DNA of 64,000 nucleotides from positions 1 to 64,000 of the forward strand of contig CABSNK010000015.1 of assembly GCA_902479075.1 (NCBI GenBank), given 5' to 3'. Below the pieces are notes generated by a model that was not told the DNA's origin, did no database searches, and saw nothing but the letters and a program-made list of their open reading frames with translations. Within the stretch, counting starts at the first letter, position 1. Every line of letters begins with the position of its first letter. Position numbers and translations under genes: made by a program. Positions 17,211 through 27,605 of the stretch are shown one piece after another. Source of the stretch: an uncultured Collinsella sp. Its GTDB lineage: Bacteria; Actinomycetota; Coriobacteriia; Coriobacteriales; Coriobacteriaceae.

Positions 17211-17873
17211 ATGAGCGATAATGCAGCGAACACTTCTGTGGCCGACGCCGTCCCCGCGCCCGACAGCGCGGCCAAGCGTCTGACGGGCGACGAACGCCGT
17301 CGCGAGATCCTCGATGCCGTGCGCACCGTGAGTTCCGAGCTGGGCGTGTCGCATCTATCCGTCTCGGCCGTGACCAAGCGAGCCGGCTGCACGCGCTCGC
17401 TGTTCTACCACTACTTCGCCGACATGGACGCCGCCGTCACCGCCGTCATGGACGAAGCAATCGACGGCTTTATCTCCGAGCTCGAGCAGTGGAACGCCGG
17501 CCGCACCATCGGCGATATCGAGGGCGCGCTCGACACCGTCGCCCCGCTCTTCAAGCGCCTGGTCGTCAGCGGCCACGAACTGCCAAGCACGCTCACCTCA
17601 AGCAGTGGCGCGCTCTACGGCGGCTTTCTGCACAACGTGGTCCAGCGCGTGGCGCAATACATCTGCGACACCACCGTGGTGGACTTTGTCGCCCATCATG
17701 AGCTACGCATCGACCATGTCTACGAGACGTTCTACACCCTCATCATGGGGTTGTTGATGTATATCCGCACGCACCCCGATGTGCCCGACGAGACGGTCAA
17801 GGAAATCATCGCCTCGACACTCCACATCGAGGGCTATACCGCCAAGTATCCGGAGCGCAAGCCCCAGAACTAA
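17211..17873 (+). CDS. TetR-family transcriptional regulator
   Basis: A 220-aa dimeric repressor. The N-terminal HTH is at about 30-75 (EILDAVRTVSSELGVSHLSV, then CTRSLFYHYFADMDAAV). The remaining helical ligand domain is not assigned to a known ligand. ATG 17211 is chosen because AAAGGCGG lies 7 bases upstream; an in-frame ATG at 17193 has no such site. It is divergent from the oxidoreductase-hypA operon and 63 bp upstream of a DUF5692 gene. Two palindromes in front of it are the likely operator. Confidence 0.88.
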   Translation: MSDNAANTSVADAVPAPDSAAKRLTGDERRREILDAVRTVSSELGVSHLSVSAVTKRAGCTRSLFYHYFADMDAAVTAVMDEAIDGFISELEQWNAGRTIGDIEGALDTVAPLFKRLVVSGHELPSTLTSSSGALYGGFLHNVVQRVAQYICDTTVVDFVAHHELRIDHVYETFYTLIMGLLMYIRTHPDVPDETVKEIIASTLHIEGYTAKYPERKPQN

Positions 17874-17936
17874 CGACATTTGGCCAAACTGCCCGCGATC
17901 AGAAGAGGGGACGCGGGCGTGTGAAAGGAGAGCAGC

Positions 17937-18944
17937 ATGCTGTTCGACGTTTGGGGTAGCGATACCCTTATCCACTGGGCTGGCTGGGCTATGGTCTTTA
18001 TTGGCCTGATCGTGCTCAACGAGGTCGGCCGCCGCACCAAGCTGGGCGCAGCAATCATCTTTGGCGTGGCTCCGCTGGCCATGACCATCTACTGCGTCGC
18101 CATCGCCGTAGGCGTTTCACAGGGTGCCGAGTGGGCACTCACCAACCCCACCCACGTGTACCAGAACAGCTGGTTCCACTACGCCAAGGTGTACGCGGCG
18201 CTGGCCGGTTGCTGGGGCTTCATTGCCATTAAGTACCAGTGGGGCAAGATCGGCAAGGCACATTGGTTCCGCGCGTGGCCGTTTGTGATCGTCGCCATCA
18301 ACATCATGATCGCTGTCGTGTCCGACTTCGAGAGTGCCTATCACTTCTTTGTCCTGGGCGAGTCCACCTGGGCCACCTCCGAAGGTGCTACGCAGCTGGC
18401 CGGCTGGAACAACGTGTTCAACGGCATCGCCGGTATCATCAACATCTTCTGCATGACCGGTTGGTGGAGCGTCTACGCCTCCGAGGATCAGACCGACATG
18501 CTGTGGCCCGACATGACCTGGGTCTACATCATCGCCTACGATATCTGGAACTTCTGCTACACCTACAACTGCCTGCCCACCCACTCCTGGTTCTGCGGCT
18601 TTGCGCTGCTGCTGGCGCCCACCGTCGCCGCCTTTATCTGGAACAAGGGCGGCTGGATCCAGAACCGCGCCTTTACGCTGGCCATTTGGTGCATGTTTGC
18701 CCAGGTGTTCCCGTACTTCCAGGAGGAGTCCGTCTTTGTGACCCACTCCACGCTCGACCCCGGCGCCGCCACCGCGGTCTCGATCGCCGCACTGATCGCC
18801 AACGTCGCCGCGATCATCTACATCGCCTACCGCGCCAAGAAGCTCGGCCGCAACCCCTACAAGCAGGATGTCTTTGAGGGCACCAGCGATTGGGAGAAGG
18901 CCACCGCCCGCCGCGCCAAGGTTGATTACGCTCACGCCGAGTAA
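17937..18944 (+). CDS. DUF5692 family multi-pass membrane protein
   Basis: A 335-aa protein with about nine hydrophobic helices rich in Trp and Tyr, for example LIHWAGWAMVFIGLIVLNEV, and ending in a short soluble tail (ARRAKVDYAHAE). It resembles the DUF5692 family known in Coriobacteriia, of unknown function. Charged residues inside helices (WYFQEES-like stretch around FPYFQEESVF) suggest transport or sensing. ATG follows GAAAGGAGAG. It probably shares a transcript with the TetR gene and is a candidate target of it. A strong terminator follows. Confidence 0.75.
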   Translation: MLFDVWGSDTLIHWAGWAMVFIGLIVLNEVGRRTKLGAAIIFGVAPLAMTIYCVAIAVGVSQGAEWALTNPTHVYQNSWFHYAKVYAALAGCWGFIAIKYQWGKIGKAHWFRAWPFVIVAINIMIAVVSDFESAYHFFVLGESTWATSEGATQLAGWNNVFNGIAGIINIFCMTGWWSVYASEDQTDMLWPDMTWVYIIAYDIWNFCYTYNCLPTHSWFCGFALLLAPTVAAFIWNKGGWIQNRAFTLAIWCMFAQVFPYFQEESVFVTHSTLDPGAATAVSIAALIANVAAIIYIAYRAKKLGRNPYKQDVFEGTSDWEKATARRAKVDYAHAE

Positions 18945-19012
18945 CGTGCTGGTCGCTGTTGGCACTTGGGCATAGGCCCGCCTGCCAGATTTTCAATCGG
19001 TTGTCTCGCAGA

Positions 19013-19051
19013 GCCCCCGAAAAGCGTTTCGCTCGCTTTTCGGGGGCTTTT
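19013..19051 (+). terminator. Rho-independent terminator after the DUF5692 gene
   Basis: GCCCCCGAAAAGCG pairs with CGCTTTTCGGGGGC (14 bp) around a 7-base loop and is followed by TTTT. It lies 68 bp after the stop codon. Confidence 0.9.
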
Positions 19052-19179
19052 GTCGTTGCGTCTTATTCATCTACTCAAAAACATGCGCATATATAAAATC
19101 GGATTTCAAATCATGCGGCGGCTCTATGGAGTCCCGTTTTTGGGTACAGTGTTGTCCCGATATTGAGCTTGGGGGATAT

Positions 19180-20682
19180 ATGAAAGATGAGACGATGGGC
19201 CAAGAGGATGCGGCCCAAGATGCAGAAGCGTGTGCCGAGGCCCTGGAGAGCCTTGACCGGATTGCACTGGCCGAGATTGCGTTTGACGATTCGAGCGTTG
19301 ATGTGCGAGATGAGCCGGAAATCGAAGCGCAGCCCGATGATCAGGATGCAAAAGACGATGGCGCCGCGCCCACCGAAGACGAGGCGGGGCACGAGGAATC
19401 CGAATGCGAGGCCGACGACCAGCCCGAATCCGACACGGGCGAGAAAACCGTCTTGCTCGACAGCTTGCCGGCCGAGGATTCGCTGACCCGCGAGCTTCCT
19501 GGCCTGGGTTCCGCACCAGCCGTAGACGAGACCATCGCCATGGGCGATATTCCCCTGCCGTCCGTTCCCTCGGCACGCGAGGCCGAGGTTCGCCATCGCA
19601 AGATGTCGCCCAAGCGACGCAACCTGATGGTGGCAGGCGTTGTTGCCATCGCGCTCGTCGCCGGCGGCGCGGGCTATGCGGCTTGGAACGGATATCAGCA
19701 AGAGCAGGCCGCCGTGGTTGCCGCAAACGCCCATACCATGATGTCGGTGCAGATTGGCGTGCATGCCGCGGGCCTCGACTGCTCAACTGGCTCCAAGATT
19801 CCCGTGCAGGTGAGCGGGCAGGATTCCGACGGTTCTTCCGTGAGCGAAACGCTCTACGTTGACGAGCACGGTCGCGGCATTAAGCTGCTGCCCGGCGATT
19901 ACACGTTCTCCATCGCCGCCTCCCCCATCGCGGCCGACGGCACCATCTACACCGTCCCGACCACCAAGGCCCAGGTTACGGTCAAGAATGACGGGCAGGA
20001 TCTGCGCGCTCAAGCCACCTTTATGCTTAAGGTGCCCTCAGCCGACACGGTGACCGACGACCAGATCGATGCCGCCGCCAAGTACGCCGAAGAAGGCGGC
20101 GCGAGCTCTGCCGCCGCGGCAAAGATACTCCAGCAGGCGGCAATTACGCGCCGCGATGCCGCCGCCAACGCCGTAAGCGCAAGCGAGGCTCAGTCCGCCC
20201 GCGATGCCGACGCTCGGCACAAGGCGACGAACCTGTATCAGCTCGATATTCCGGTTGAGTGGTATGGCAAGGTCGCAACCTGGCAGAACGGCAACACGCT
20301 GTGCATTTATCTGGACGGCGACACCAACACACCGCTCGTGACGCTCGTCGCGGTGCGCGATGGCGAGACCTTTACGCCCGACGACGGCGATACGGTTTTG
20401 GGCACGGTCAGCCTAGGCAACGGCTACACCGTCTACGCCAGCGGCCCTGTCTATCCGTACGTGATTCCGCAAACCGTTAATGGACACACGCAGAACCCCG
20501 TGTCGACCTACCCCATGGACACGGCCATTGAGCTTGTCGAGCTTACGACCGGCAACCGCTACACCTATAGCCAGATTAAGAACGACCTGGTCGGTAAAGA
20601 CGGCAACGCAGACGCCGCGACCAAACTCGAGACCGACTACCTCGCCCAGATTCTCCTGCCGAGCATCAAAGCCCAGGACTAG
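19180..20682 (+). CDS. Membrane-anchored protein with acidic cytoplasmic region, function unknown
   Basis: A 500-aa protein. Residues 1-135 are very acidic (Glu/Asp-rich, low complexity). A basic stretch (KMSPKRRN) leads into one transmembrane helix (LMVAGVVAIALVAGGAGYAA, about 148-168), so the remaining about 330 residues lie outside the cell. That part has beta-strand-like segments (YTFSIAASPIAADGTIYTV), an Ala-rich helical stretch (AAAKILQQAAITRRDAAANA) and a C-terminal domain ending AQILLPSIKAQD. ATG 19180 follows GGGGGA. No family is recognised. It is a single gene bounded by a terminator upstream and a 65-bp hairpin downstream. Confidence 0.7.
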   Translation: MKDETMGQEDAAQDAEACAEALESLDRIALAEIAFDDSSVDVRDEPEIEAQPDDQDAKDDGAAPTEDEAGHEESECEADDQPESDTGEKTVLLDSLPAEDSLTRELPGLGSAPAVDETIAMGDIPLPSVPSAREAEVRHRKMSPKRRNLMVAGVVAIALVAGGAGYAAWNGYQQEQAAVVAANAHTMMSVQIGVHAAGLDCSTGSKIPVQVSGQDSDGSSVSETLYVDEHGRGIKLLPGDYTFSIAASPIAADGTIYTVPTTKAQVTVKNDGQDLRAQATFMLKVPSADTVTDDQIDAAAKYAEEGGASSAAAAKILQQAAITRRDAAANAVSASEAQSARDADARHKATNLYQLDIPVEWYGKVATWQNGNTLCIYLDGDTNTPLVTLVAVRDGETFTPDDGDTVLGTVSLGNGYTVYASGPVYPYVIPQTVNGHTQNPVSTYPMDTAIELVELTTGNRYTYSQIKNDLVGKDGNADAATKLETDYLAQILLPSIKAQD

Positions 20683-20724
20683 CCGGCCCGAAGACAGCCG
20701 CCCAACATCCACATCCCTAACGCA

Positions 20725-20789
20725 GTTGCGGTGAAATAGAGATTGTTTTTGCTGGTCAAACCGCAAAACAGTCCCTATTTCACCGCAAC
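20725..20789. repeat. 65-bp GTTGCGGTGAAATAG hairpin, copy 2
   Basis: The arms GTTGCGGTGAAATAG and CTATTTCACCGCAAC are identical to the other copies and again 35 bases apart; the loop differs. It lies between the convergent ends of the 500-aa gene and a 57-aa gene. Confidence 0.85.
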
Positions 20790-20814
20790 TTATTGGTGGC
20801 CTTTTGGGTGGCAC

Positions 20815-20988
20815 TCAGCGCCAGGGGTCGGCTTCGAACATCGGCTCGCGCTCGGGGCGGCGATCGCTGTAGGGATCGTAGCCGTCGTCGTCCTCGTTCT
20901 CGGCGCGGATATAGGGGTCGCGCGGCTTGGGTGCCGGTTTGGACGTGGGCTTGGGCGCCGGCGCACTTGTCTTGTTCTCGTCTTTCAT
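20815..20988 (-). CDS. Small Pro/Lys-rich protein, unknown function
   Basis: A 57-aa frame from ATG 20988 (GGAG 8 bases upstream) to TGA at 20815-20817. The first third is Pro/Lys/Ala-rich (TSAPAPKPTSKPAPKPRDPY), the rest is acidic and charged (RAENEDDDGYDPYSDR, ending EADPWR). It looks disordered and cytoplasmic. It lies downstream of clpB on the same strand, beyond the clpB terminator. Codon use is consistent with coding, but no homologue is recognised. Confidence 0.5.
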   Translation of the reverse strand: MKDENKTSAPAPKPTSKPAPKPRDPYIRAENEDDDGYDPYSDRRPEREPMFEADPWR

Positions 20989-21041
20989 CTGCATAGCTCC
21001 TTACATCGCATCCGCTCAACATCATCGATTGTCGCACGAAA

Positions 21042-21075
21042 AAGGGCGGCGGACCCAATTGGATCCGCCGCCCTT
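21042..21075 (-). terminator. clpB terminator
   Basis: AAGGGCGGCGGA pairs with TCCGCCGCCCTT (12 bp) around a 10-base loop; on the minus strand it is followed by TTTT. It lies 46 bp after the clpB stop. Confidence 0.85.
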
Positions 21076-21120
21076 GGCGTTTAGAGACGACTGGCAGGTT
21101 TTAAGGCATCTCCCAAAAAT

Positions 21121-23748
21121 CTACTCGGCGTCGGGGACCTCGTAGGTGGCCGCCGGCGTATTGTCGCACACGACGGTAAAGCCGCCGTCCTTGTCGACAT
21201 CGACCGTCACCTGATCGCCCTCGCGCACCGTGCCGTCGATGATAGCGGCGGCGATGGCATCCACGACCTCGCGCTGAACCAGACGCTTGAGCGGACGGGC
21301 GCCAAACACGGGGTCCAGGCCGCCCACGGCGAGCATCTGCTTGGCCGCCGGGGTGATGGCAAGCGTCATGCGCTCCTTGGCCAGACGCGCGCGGACGTCG
21401 GCAAGCTGGATGTCGACAATCTTCTCAATCTGCGCCATGCCGAGCGGATGGAACACCACGATATCGTCGATACGGTTGAGGAACTCGGGGCGGAAGGTCT
21501 GAGCCATGGCCGCGTTGACCTGATGGCGCATCTCCTCCTCGTCCTTGCCGGAAAGCTCGGCGATAGCCTTGGAGCCCACGTTAGACGTCATGATGATGAT
21601 CGTGTTCTTGAAGGACACTTGGCGACCCTGACCGTCGGTCAGGCGGCCGTCGTCGAGCACCTGCAGCAGCACGTTGAAGACATCCGGATGGGCCTTCTCC
21701 ATCTCGTCGAGCAAGATCACGGAGTAGGGGCGACGGCGTACGGCCTCGGTAAGCTGGCCGCCCTCGTCGTAGCCCACGTATCCCGGGGGCGCACCGATCA
21801 GACGCTGGACGCTGAACTTCTCCATGTACTCGGACATGTCGATACGCACGAGCGCGCGCTCGTCGTCGAACAGGCACTCGGCAAGCGCCTTGGCGAGCTC
21901 GGTCTTGCCCACGCCGGTGGGGCCCAGGAAGAAGAAGCTGCCGATGGGCTTGTCTGGATCGGAGAGGCCCGCACGGCTGCGGCGCACAGCTGCGGCGACG
22001 GCGGAGACCGCCTCGTCCTGGCCGATGACGCGCTTATGCAGCTCGCCCTCCAGGCCCTTCAGCTTGTCGAGCTCGCCCTGCATCATCTTGGAGACGGGCA
22101 CACCGGTCCAGGCGCTCACGACCTCGGCGATCTCATCGGAGGTCACCTGTTCGTTGAGGCCCTCGCCGTCCTGCTGCTTTTGTGCCTCGAGCGCAGCCTC
22201 GGAATCCTGAATCTGCTGCTGCAGACCCGGGATCACGGAATAGCGCAGCTCGGACGCGCGGCCCAGATCGCCGTTGCGCGTCGCGCGCTCCTCTTCGCTC
22301 CTGGCCTCGTCGAGCTGTCCCTTGAGCTCCTGCACGTGGTCGATGGCGTTCTTCTGGTTGAGCCAGCCGGCCTTTTGCACGTTGAGTTTTTCCTGGACCT
22401 CGGCAATCTCTTGGCGCAGGGCCTCCAGACGCTCCTTGGAGGCGTCATCGGTCTCCTTCATGAGCGCCTGTTCCTCGATCTGCAGCTGGGTGAGCTGACG
22501 CGTGGTGGCGTCAATCTCGACCGGCATGCTGTCGAGTTCCATGCGCAGACGGCTTGCCGCCTCATCGACCAGGTCGATGGCCTTGTCGGGCAGGAAGCGG
22601 TCGGCGATATAGCGATCGGAGAGGTCGGCGGCGGCCACGAGCGCGCTGTCGGTGATGTGCACGCCATGGAAGATCTCGTACTTCTCCTTGAGGCCACGCA
22701 GGATTGAGATGGTGTCCTCGACGGTAGGCTCGCTCACCATAACGGTCTGGAAACGACGCGCGAGCGCCGCGTCCTTCTCGATATACTTGCGGTATTCGTC
22801 GAGCGTGGTCGCGCCGATCGCATGCAGGTCGCCACGGGCGAGCGCCGGCTTGAGGATGTTACCGGCGTCCATGGAGCCCTCGGTGGCACCCGCGCCCACA
22901 ATGGTGTGGAGTTCATCGATGAACAGGATGACCTTGCCCTCGGACTTTTGCACTTCCTTGAGCACGGCCTTCAAACGGTCCTCGAACTCACCACGGTACT
23001 TGGCGCCGGCGACCAACGCGCTCATGTCAAGCTCGATGAGGTCGCGGTCACGCAGGGTGCTCGGCACGTCGCCGGCCACGATACGCTGGGCGATACCCTC
23101 GACGATGGCCGTCTTGCCGACGCCCGGCTCGCCGATGAGCACGGGGTTGTTCTTGGTGCGACGGGACAGGACCTGGATGGTACGACGGATCTCGTCGGTA
23201 CGGCCGATGACCGGGTCGAGCTTGCCGGCACGGGCAAGGTCGCAGATATTGCGGCCGTACTGCTCCAGCGCCTCAAACTGAGTCTTGTCCTCGGCAGACG
23301 TCACGCGGTCATCGCCACGCAGCTCCTCGTAGACTTGCTCGATGCGCTCCTTGGTCACGCCGGCGTCGCGCAGAACGCGGCCGGCCTCACCCTTGTCCTC
23401 GGCAAGTGCCATCAGCAGATGCTCGGTCACCACAAAGCTGTCGCCCATCTTGGTGGCCTTCTTCTCGGCCTTCTCGATGACGCGGACGAGCTCATTGGAA
23501 AGACCCATCTGCTGGCCCTCGCCCGAAACCTTAGGCGCATGGTCGATGGCATCCTGCGTGGAGCGTGCGAGCTGGGCCGGGTCGGCACCGATGCGCTCGA
23601 TAATCACGGAGATATTGCGCTCACCAGCACCGAGCAGGGCAGACAGCAGGTGAATCGGCTCCACCGCGCCGGCCTGCGCGTCGGCAGCCGTGCTCATGGC
23701 GGTCTGCAGCGCCTCGCGCGACGTCATTGCTAGCTTATCGATTCTCAT
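21121..23748 (-). CDS. clpB: ATP-dependent disaggregase ClpB
   Basis: An 875-aa Hsp100 chaperone that threads aggregated protein through a hexameric ring, working with DnaK-DnaJ-GrpE. Order: Clp N-repeat domain (1-145), NBD1 with Walker A GEPGVGKT (206-213) and Walker [10 protein letters not shown], a coiled-coil middle domain (about 400-520), NBD2 with GPTGVGKT (about 605) and [12 protein letters not shown], and a C-terminal domain. Length is normal. The N-terminus [15 protein letters not shown] is short but complete. The upstream inverted repeat shared with dnaK suggests HspR control. Confidence 0.97.
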   Translation of the reverse strand: MRIDKLAMTSREALQTAMSTAADAQAGAVEPIHLLSALLGAGERNISVIIERIGADPAQLARSTQDAIDHAPKVSGEGQQMGLSNELVRVIEKAEKKATKMGDSFVVTEHLLMALAEDKGEAGRVLRDAGVTKERIEQVYEELRGDDRVTSAEDKTQFEALEQYGRNICDLARAGKLDPVIGRTDEIRRTIQVLSRRTKNNPVLIGEPGVGKTAIVEGIAQRIVAGDVPSTLRDRDLIELDMSALVAGAKYRGEFEDRLKAVLKEVQKSEGKVILFIDELHTIVGAGATEGSMDAGNILKPALARGDLHAIGATTLDEYRKYIEKDAALARRFQTVMVSEPTVEDTISILRGLKEKYEIFHGVHITDSALVAAADLSDRYIADRFLPDKAIDLVDEAASRLRMELDSMPVEIDATTRQLTQLQIEEQALMKETDDASKERLEALRQEIAEVQEKLNVQKAGWLNQKNAIDHVQELKGQLDEARSEEERATRNGDLGRASELRYSVIPGLQQQIQDSEAALEAQKQQDGEGLNEQVTSDEIAEVVSAWTGVPVSKMMQGELDKLKGLEGELHKRVIGQDEAVSAVAAAVRRSRAGLSDPDKPIGSFFFLGPTGVGKTELAKALAECLFDDERALVRIDMSEYMEKFSVQRLIGAPPGYVGYDEGGQLTEAVRRRPYSVILLDEMEKAHPDVFNVLLQVLDDGRLTDGQGRQVSFKNTIIIMTSNVGSKAIAELSGKDEEEMRHQVNAAMAQTFRPEFLNRIDDIVVFHPLGMAQIEKIVDIQLADVRARLAKERMTLAITPAAKQMLAVGGLDPVFGARPLKRLVQREVVDAIAAAIIDGTVREGDQVTVDVDKDGGFTVVCDNTPAATYEVPDAE

Positions 23749-23837
23749 GGAATCACCTCTCTTGGGGCGGCCGCCCTACGGGGCGGCTTCACGTTGTTCG
23801 AGATGTATTGTTGCCAGCTTTGCGCGATCTTATACAC

Positions 23838-23864
23838 AAATCTAAGTCTCTATATATAAGATTT
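23838..23864. promoter_or_regulatory. Candidate HspR operator upstream of clpB
   Basis: A 27-bp element, AAATCTAAGTC-N5-ATATAAGATTT, lies 90 bp upstream of clpB. The same 11+11 bases with the same 5-bp gap occur 110 bp upstream of dnaK (32249-32275). The ends AAATCT and AGATTT form an inverted repeat. Shared presence in front of the two chaperone operons, and HspR encoded in one of them, make it the likely repressor site. It differs from the classical HAIR consensus. Confidence 0.75.
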
Positions 23865-23925
23865 TCTGAGTGATTGATGGATAGGGTACTGAAATGTCAG
23901 CCCGCCGCTGCCCAGGCGCACTACC

Positions 23926-24065
23926 GTCTCGATCTGTAACATCTAGCAGCCATTTTTGATCCTAGATGTTACAGATCGAGAGAAAATGACCAGCGGCAAC
24001 CGTTTGTCTCAATCTGTAACATCTACTCGGCAAATTAGGGTCTAACTGTTACAGATCGAGACAAA
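23926..24065. repeat. Two tandem TCTCGATCTGTAACATCTA inverted repeats
   Basis: At 23926-23983 GTCTCGATCTGTAACATCTA faces TAGATGTTACAGATCGAGA. At 24003-24065 TTTGTCTCAATCTGTAACAT faces a near-complement ending ACAGATCGAGACAAA. The two are related to each other. They fill most of the 468-bp gap between clpB and the next gene; no coding sequence is seen in the gap. Confidence 0.8.
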
Positions 24066-24115
24066 CCGAGAACCACCGCAAAGGGGACAGGCACCTTTGT
24101 GGTGGTTCTCGGTTT
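24063..24115. repeat. CCACC-CAAAGG hairpin, copy 1 (inverted orientation)
   Basis: AAACCGAGAACCACCGCAAAGG pairs with its complement around a loop containing GGACAGGCA; one arm is given here as AACCACCGCAAAGG and the other as CCTTTGTGGTGGTT. The loop is in the opposite orientation to the three other copies (24939, 56701, 59623). Confidence 0.8.
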
Positions 24116-24216
24116 CGACGTCCAGCTGTCACACGTTATGAGATTAAAATTGAATCGTTAGCTGAGATTATTCATTTGTCATCGAGCTTGCCTGCTCTTT
24201 CTCTCGAGGAGTGCAT

Positions 24217-24885
24217 ATGAAGCCGCCTCATTCCACCGGCCGCAACGTCATCGCCATTCTCGCCATACCCATCGTGATGCTCTTCCTTATCGTCGCCACG
24301 CCCTTTTCCCTTGGTATCGCCTCGCCCTTCGATTTATGCGGAATGGTCAACGCCGGCTCGCGTGCCACCTCGCTCTCCTTTATCTGTCGCGGCGTGTTCT
24401 ACGAAGATGGAATTCCCACCGGAATTTGGCGGTCAAAGTTACCGCTGCTCGGAACGATTGATGGATGCTTCCCCCATTTCAGCCTTGAACCTCAGACGAT
24501 GAATTATTTGATCGACGACCAGCCCCTCGACTCCATCACCCTCGCCTACGACTATGCTCCAAACACCGACGAGTGCCACATGAACCAAGTCCTCAACAAG
24601 CTACTTGGGCAATGCGGGCTCACCGACGAGGCCGGTCGAACCATCGATAGCGACCAGAAATTAAAGCGAACAGAACTCCGCCGTGTCGGAAAAATCAAAG
24701 GGCGAAGTATGGCTGCCTACTGGCAGGCCTGGGCAATACGCGACAAGAGTGAATTCGGGCACAGCACCTATATGGTCACCGTCTACACCAGAGACGGAAT
24801 CAAGGACAATGTTGACGATTTCGCATCATCCAAACTCGGCATCCCCAAAACAACCAAACCCGCCAACCCGGATGAAATTCTGTAG
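24217..24885 (+). CDS. Membrane-anchored protein of unknown function
   Basis: A 222-aa protein with one N-terminal hydrophobic segment (VIAILAIPIVMLFLIVATPF, about 12-31) that acts as anchor or uncleaved signal. The exported part has a Cys-containing FDLCGMVN and FICRGVFYEDG, and a C-terminal mixed region (STYMVTVYTRDGIKDNVDDF). Four Cys residues outside the membrane could form disulfides. ATG 24217 follows GAGGAG by 5 bases. G+C is lower than in neighbouring genes. It is bracketed by hairpin copies at 24063 and 24939 in opposite orientation. No family recognised. Confidence 0.65.
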   Translation: MKPPHSTGRNVIAILAIPIVMLFLIVATPFSLGIASPFDLCGMVNAGSRATSLSFICRGVFYEDGIPTGIWRSKLPLLGTIDGCFPHFSLEPQTMNYLIDDQPLDSITLAYDYAPNTDECHMNQVLNKLLGQCGLTDEAGRTIDSDQKLKRTELRRVGKIKGRSMAAYWQAWAIRDKSEFGHSTYMVTVYTRDGIKDNVDDFASSKLGIPKTTKPANPDEIL

Positions 24886-24938
24886 AGGCGCTCATTGGAA
24901 TGTCGCTCAACGCGCACACCGACATTGAGCTCACCCCC

Positions 24939-24973
24939 ACCGCCACAAAGGTGCCTGTCCCCTTTGTGGCGGT
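24939..24973. repeat. CCACC-CAAAGG hairpin, copy 2
   Basis: ACCGCCACAAAGG pairs with CCTTTGTGGCGGT around the loop TGCCTGTCC. In this copy both arms carry the change A to G / T to C relative to the others (CCGCC/GGCGG), so pairing is preserved. Confidence 0.8.
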
Positions 24974-25067
24974 TTTCGACAAAAAGGAACCGCCCCGATA
25001 ACAGGGGCGGCATCAAGCAAGTCTATTTATTAGCGTCCCTCAAGACCCAGCGAGAACGTCGCGGTAG

Positions 25068-25137
25068 CCCCGGCCACACCTTTCCCTCGGGCGACCCTCG
25101 CGAAGCGCGTGAGCACGAGGGAAAGGTGTGTCCGGGG
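25068..25137. repeat. 22-bp-arm inverted repeat downstream of the hydratase gene
   Basis: CCCCGGCCACACCTTTCCCT..CG and its complement CGAGGGAAAGGTGTG..CCGGGG match at 21 of 22 positions around a 26-base centre that itself can fold (CGCGAAGCGCG). It lies 12 bp beyond the hydratase stop codon. No T run follows on either strand. Confidence 0.7.
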
Positions 25138-25149
25138 CGTACAGCAGAG

Positions 25150-27450
25150 TTACTCGGCAGAGGCCTTGAACTTGTTGTAGTTGATCAGGCAGCCGGCCTT
25201 GACGATGGCACGCTCCTCTGCCGTCATATCGGCAATGTAGAGCTCAATCTGTTCAACCGAACCGTCGGCGCGCACCACGTAGGCGGCGATGTCCTTCAGG
25301 TCGCCATCGAGCGCGGCACGGATACCCGGCACAAAGACGTAGTCGCCCACCTCAAAGTTGGGCTCCGCCTCCATCTGGAAGGGCACCATGCCCCAGTTCA
25401 TCACGTTGGAGCGATAACGCTTGGTGGCGTACTCGTGGACGATGTTGGCCAGACCGCCAATTACGCGCTGGCAGCTCGCGGCCTGCTCGCGGGCAGAACC
25501 GTCACCGGGCTTCTTAGCATACAGCATGGAGCCGTACTCGGTCGCCTTGGCATCTGCCGCGACGCCCGCACCAGCCAGCGCCTCAAACACGCCGGCAAGC
25601 TCGGCATCGAGTGCCGCCAGGTCACCCGCGGACTCGCCGGCCACGCGGCGCTTCTCCACGGCGTCGACTTCCTTGGAACGACCCACGTAGGCCGGATCGC
25701 GGCGGCTGAGCGTAAACTCGGCCAGGCCCAGCGGATTGGAGCGGAAGGAGCTCGTCTCACCCGAGGGAATGAGCTCGTCGGTCGTGGTGACCGGGTCCAT
25801 GATCTTGGAGCACACCTTGAGCAGGATATCGTCGCCGAGGGGCTCCATCGCGGGCCACGGCTTGATGTTGGGGCCTTCGACCAGCTCGTCGGCAGGCTCC
25901 GCCTTGCCAAAGCCCCAGTACACGCGCTTTTTGTACGGCGCGTCGTCAAAGGTGTACTCGCAGGCCTCGTCCCAAGTCTCCTCGGGCAGGTCGGTCGCCG
26001 GCGTCAGAACGCCGCCGTTGGCCGCCGTCGCCGCAATGGAGCGGGCGTCCATCAGGGCCACGGCGCTCAGCTGGCCATTGCCCGGCTTGGAGCCTTCGCG
26101 GTTGGGGAAGTTGCGCGTGGTGTGGCGGATGGACAGGCCGTTGTTGGCGGGCGTGTCGCCGGCGCCAAAGCACGGGCCGCAGAACGCCGTGCGCACGATC
26201 GCGCCGGCCTCCATAAGGTCGTAGATGTAACCACGGCGCGTAAGTTCGAGCGCCACGGGCTGGCTTGTGGGATAGACCGACAGCGAGAACTTGCCGCAGC
26301 CGGTGTTGGCGCCCTTGAGCACGCGGGCAGCCTGGACCACGGAGTCGTAGTTGCCGCCCGAGCAGCCGGCGATAACGCCCTGCTGCACGTGCAGCTTACC
26401 GTCGACGATCTTGTCGAGCAGGCTAAAGTGCGTCTTGCCCTCGCCGATCTTGGCGGCCTCGAGTTCCACCTCATGCAGGATGTCCTCGAGGTTCTCGTTG
26501 AGCTCGTCGATCTCAAAGCCGTTGGAAGGATGGAACGGCAGCGCGATCATGGGCTTGATGCTCGACAGGTCGACCTCGACGCAGCCGTCGTAGTAGGCGA
26601 CATCGGCGGGCTTGAGCTCGCGGTAGTCGTCGCCGCGGCCGTGCATGGTCAGAAACGCGTGCGTGTCCTCGTCGGTGGCCCAGATGCTCGACAGGCAGGT
26701 GGTCTCGGTGGTCATGACGTCAACGCCGTTGCGGTAATCGGTCGTCATGCTCGCGATGCCCGGGCCCACAAACTCCATGACCTTGTTCTTAACATAGCCC
26801 TTGGCAAAGACGGCTCGGATGATGGCGAGCGCCACGTCGTGCGGGCCGACGCCGGGGCGCGGGGCACCCGTGAGGTAGATGGCGACGACGCCGGGATAGG
26901 CAACGTCGTAGGTGTCGCGCAGCAGCTGCTTTGCCAGCTCGCCGCCGCCCTCGCCCACAGCCATGGTGCCCAGGGCGCCATAGCGGGTGTGCGAGTCGGA
27001 ACCCAGGATCATCTTGCCGCAGCCGGCGAAGTTCTCGCGCATAAAGGAGTGGATGACGGCGATGTGCGGCGGGACGAAAATGCCGCCGTACTTCTTGGCC
27101 GCGGAAAGGCCAAAGACGTGGTCGTCCTCGTTGATGGTGCCGCCCACGGCGCACAGCGAGTTATGGCAGTTGGTGAGCACGTAAGGCAGCGGGAACTGCT
27201 CCATGCCCGAGGCGCGCGCCGTCTGGATGATGCCGACAAAGGTGATGTCGTGACTCGCCATGGCATCGAAGCGAATCTTGAGCGCCTCGGGGTCTCCGGA
27301 TGTATTGTGTGCCTGAAGGATCGAATACGCGATGGTGCCGCGCTTGGCATCCTCGGGCGTCTGCGTAATACCGCGCTCGGCAGCCTCGGCCGCAGGCACA
27401 ACCTCGCTGCCGCCGCGCAGGTAGATGCCGTCCTCGTACAGCTTTACCAT
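25150..27450 (-). CDS. Aconitase-family hydratase
   Basis: A 766-aa [4Fe-4S] hydro-lyase of the aconitase superfamily. The cluster ligands are visible as CSGG and CGPCFGAG, preceded by the [20 protein letters not shown] signature. The swivel domain is at the C-terminus (about 650-766, NWGMVPFQ). It would interconvert citrate and isocitrate, feeding 2-oxoglutarate synthesis, although some family members act on related hydroxy acids. ATG 27450 is chosen after GGGAGA; in-frame ATGs up to about 45 bp upstream are possible. It is monocistronic, between a 22-bp-arm inverted repeat and a structured repeat element. Confidence 0.85.
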   Translation of the reverse strand: MVKLYEDGIYLRGGSEVVPAAEAAERGITQTPEDAKRGTIAYSILQAHNTSGDPEALKIRFDAMASHDITFVGIIQTARASGMEQFPLPYVLTNCHNSLCAVGGTINEDDHVFGLSAAKKYGGIFVPPHIAVIHSFMRENFAGCGKMILGSDSHTRYGALGTMAVGEGGGELAKQLLRDTYDVAYPGVVAIYLTGAPRPGVGPHDVALAIIRAVFAKGYVKNKVMEFVGPGIASMTTDYRNGVDVMTTETTCLSSIWATDEDTHAFLTMHGRGDDYRELKPADVAYYDGCVEVDLSSIKPMIALPFHPSNGFEIDELNENLEDILHEVELEAAKIGEGKTHFSLLDKIVDGKLHVQQGVIAGCSGGNYDSVVQAARVLKGANTGCGKFSLSVYPTSQPVALELTRRGYIYDLMEAGAIVRTAFCGPCFGAGDTPANNGLSIRHTTRNFPNREGSKPGNGQLSAVALMDARSIAATAANGGVLTPATDLPEETWDEACEYTFDDAPYKKRVYWGFGKAEPADELVEGPNIKPWPAMEPLGDDILLKVCSKIMDPVTTTDELIPSGETSSFRSNPLGLAEFTLSRRDPAYVGRSKEVDAVEKRRVAGESAGDLAALDAELAGVFEALAGAGVAADAKATEYGSMLYAKKPGDGSAREQAASCQRVIGGLANIVHEYATKRYRSNVMNWGMVPFQMEAEPNFEVGDYVFVPGIRAALDGDLKDIAAYVVRADGSVEQIELYIADMTAEERAIVKAGCLINYNKFKASAE

Positions 27451-27605
27451 ACTGTCTCCCACTCTGCCCAAAAGATTTGGGCGCATAGCATACATTCGTT
27501 CAATATCGTGCCATAGAACGGTTGCGAGTGGGTTGCGAATCTGCACGTTCACTTTATCTCGGTAAAGCATAGAACGAGCCGGGGACGGGAAGACAGGTTT
27601 GGCGC

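Noticed and set aside
24895..27516. 873-codon plus-strand frame opposite the aconitase-family gene
   Set aside because: Shadow of a confidently identified enzyme; no independent evidence.
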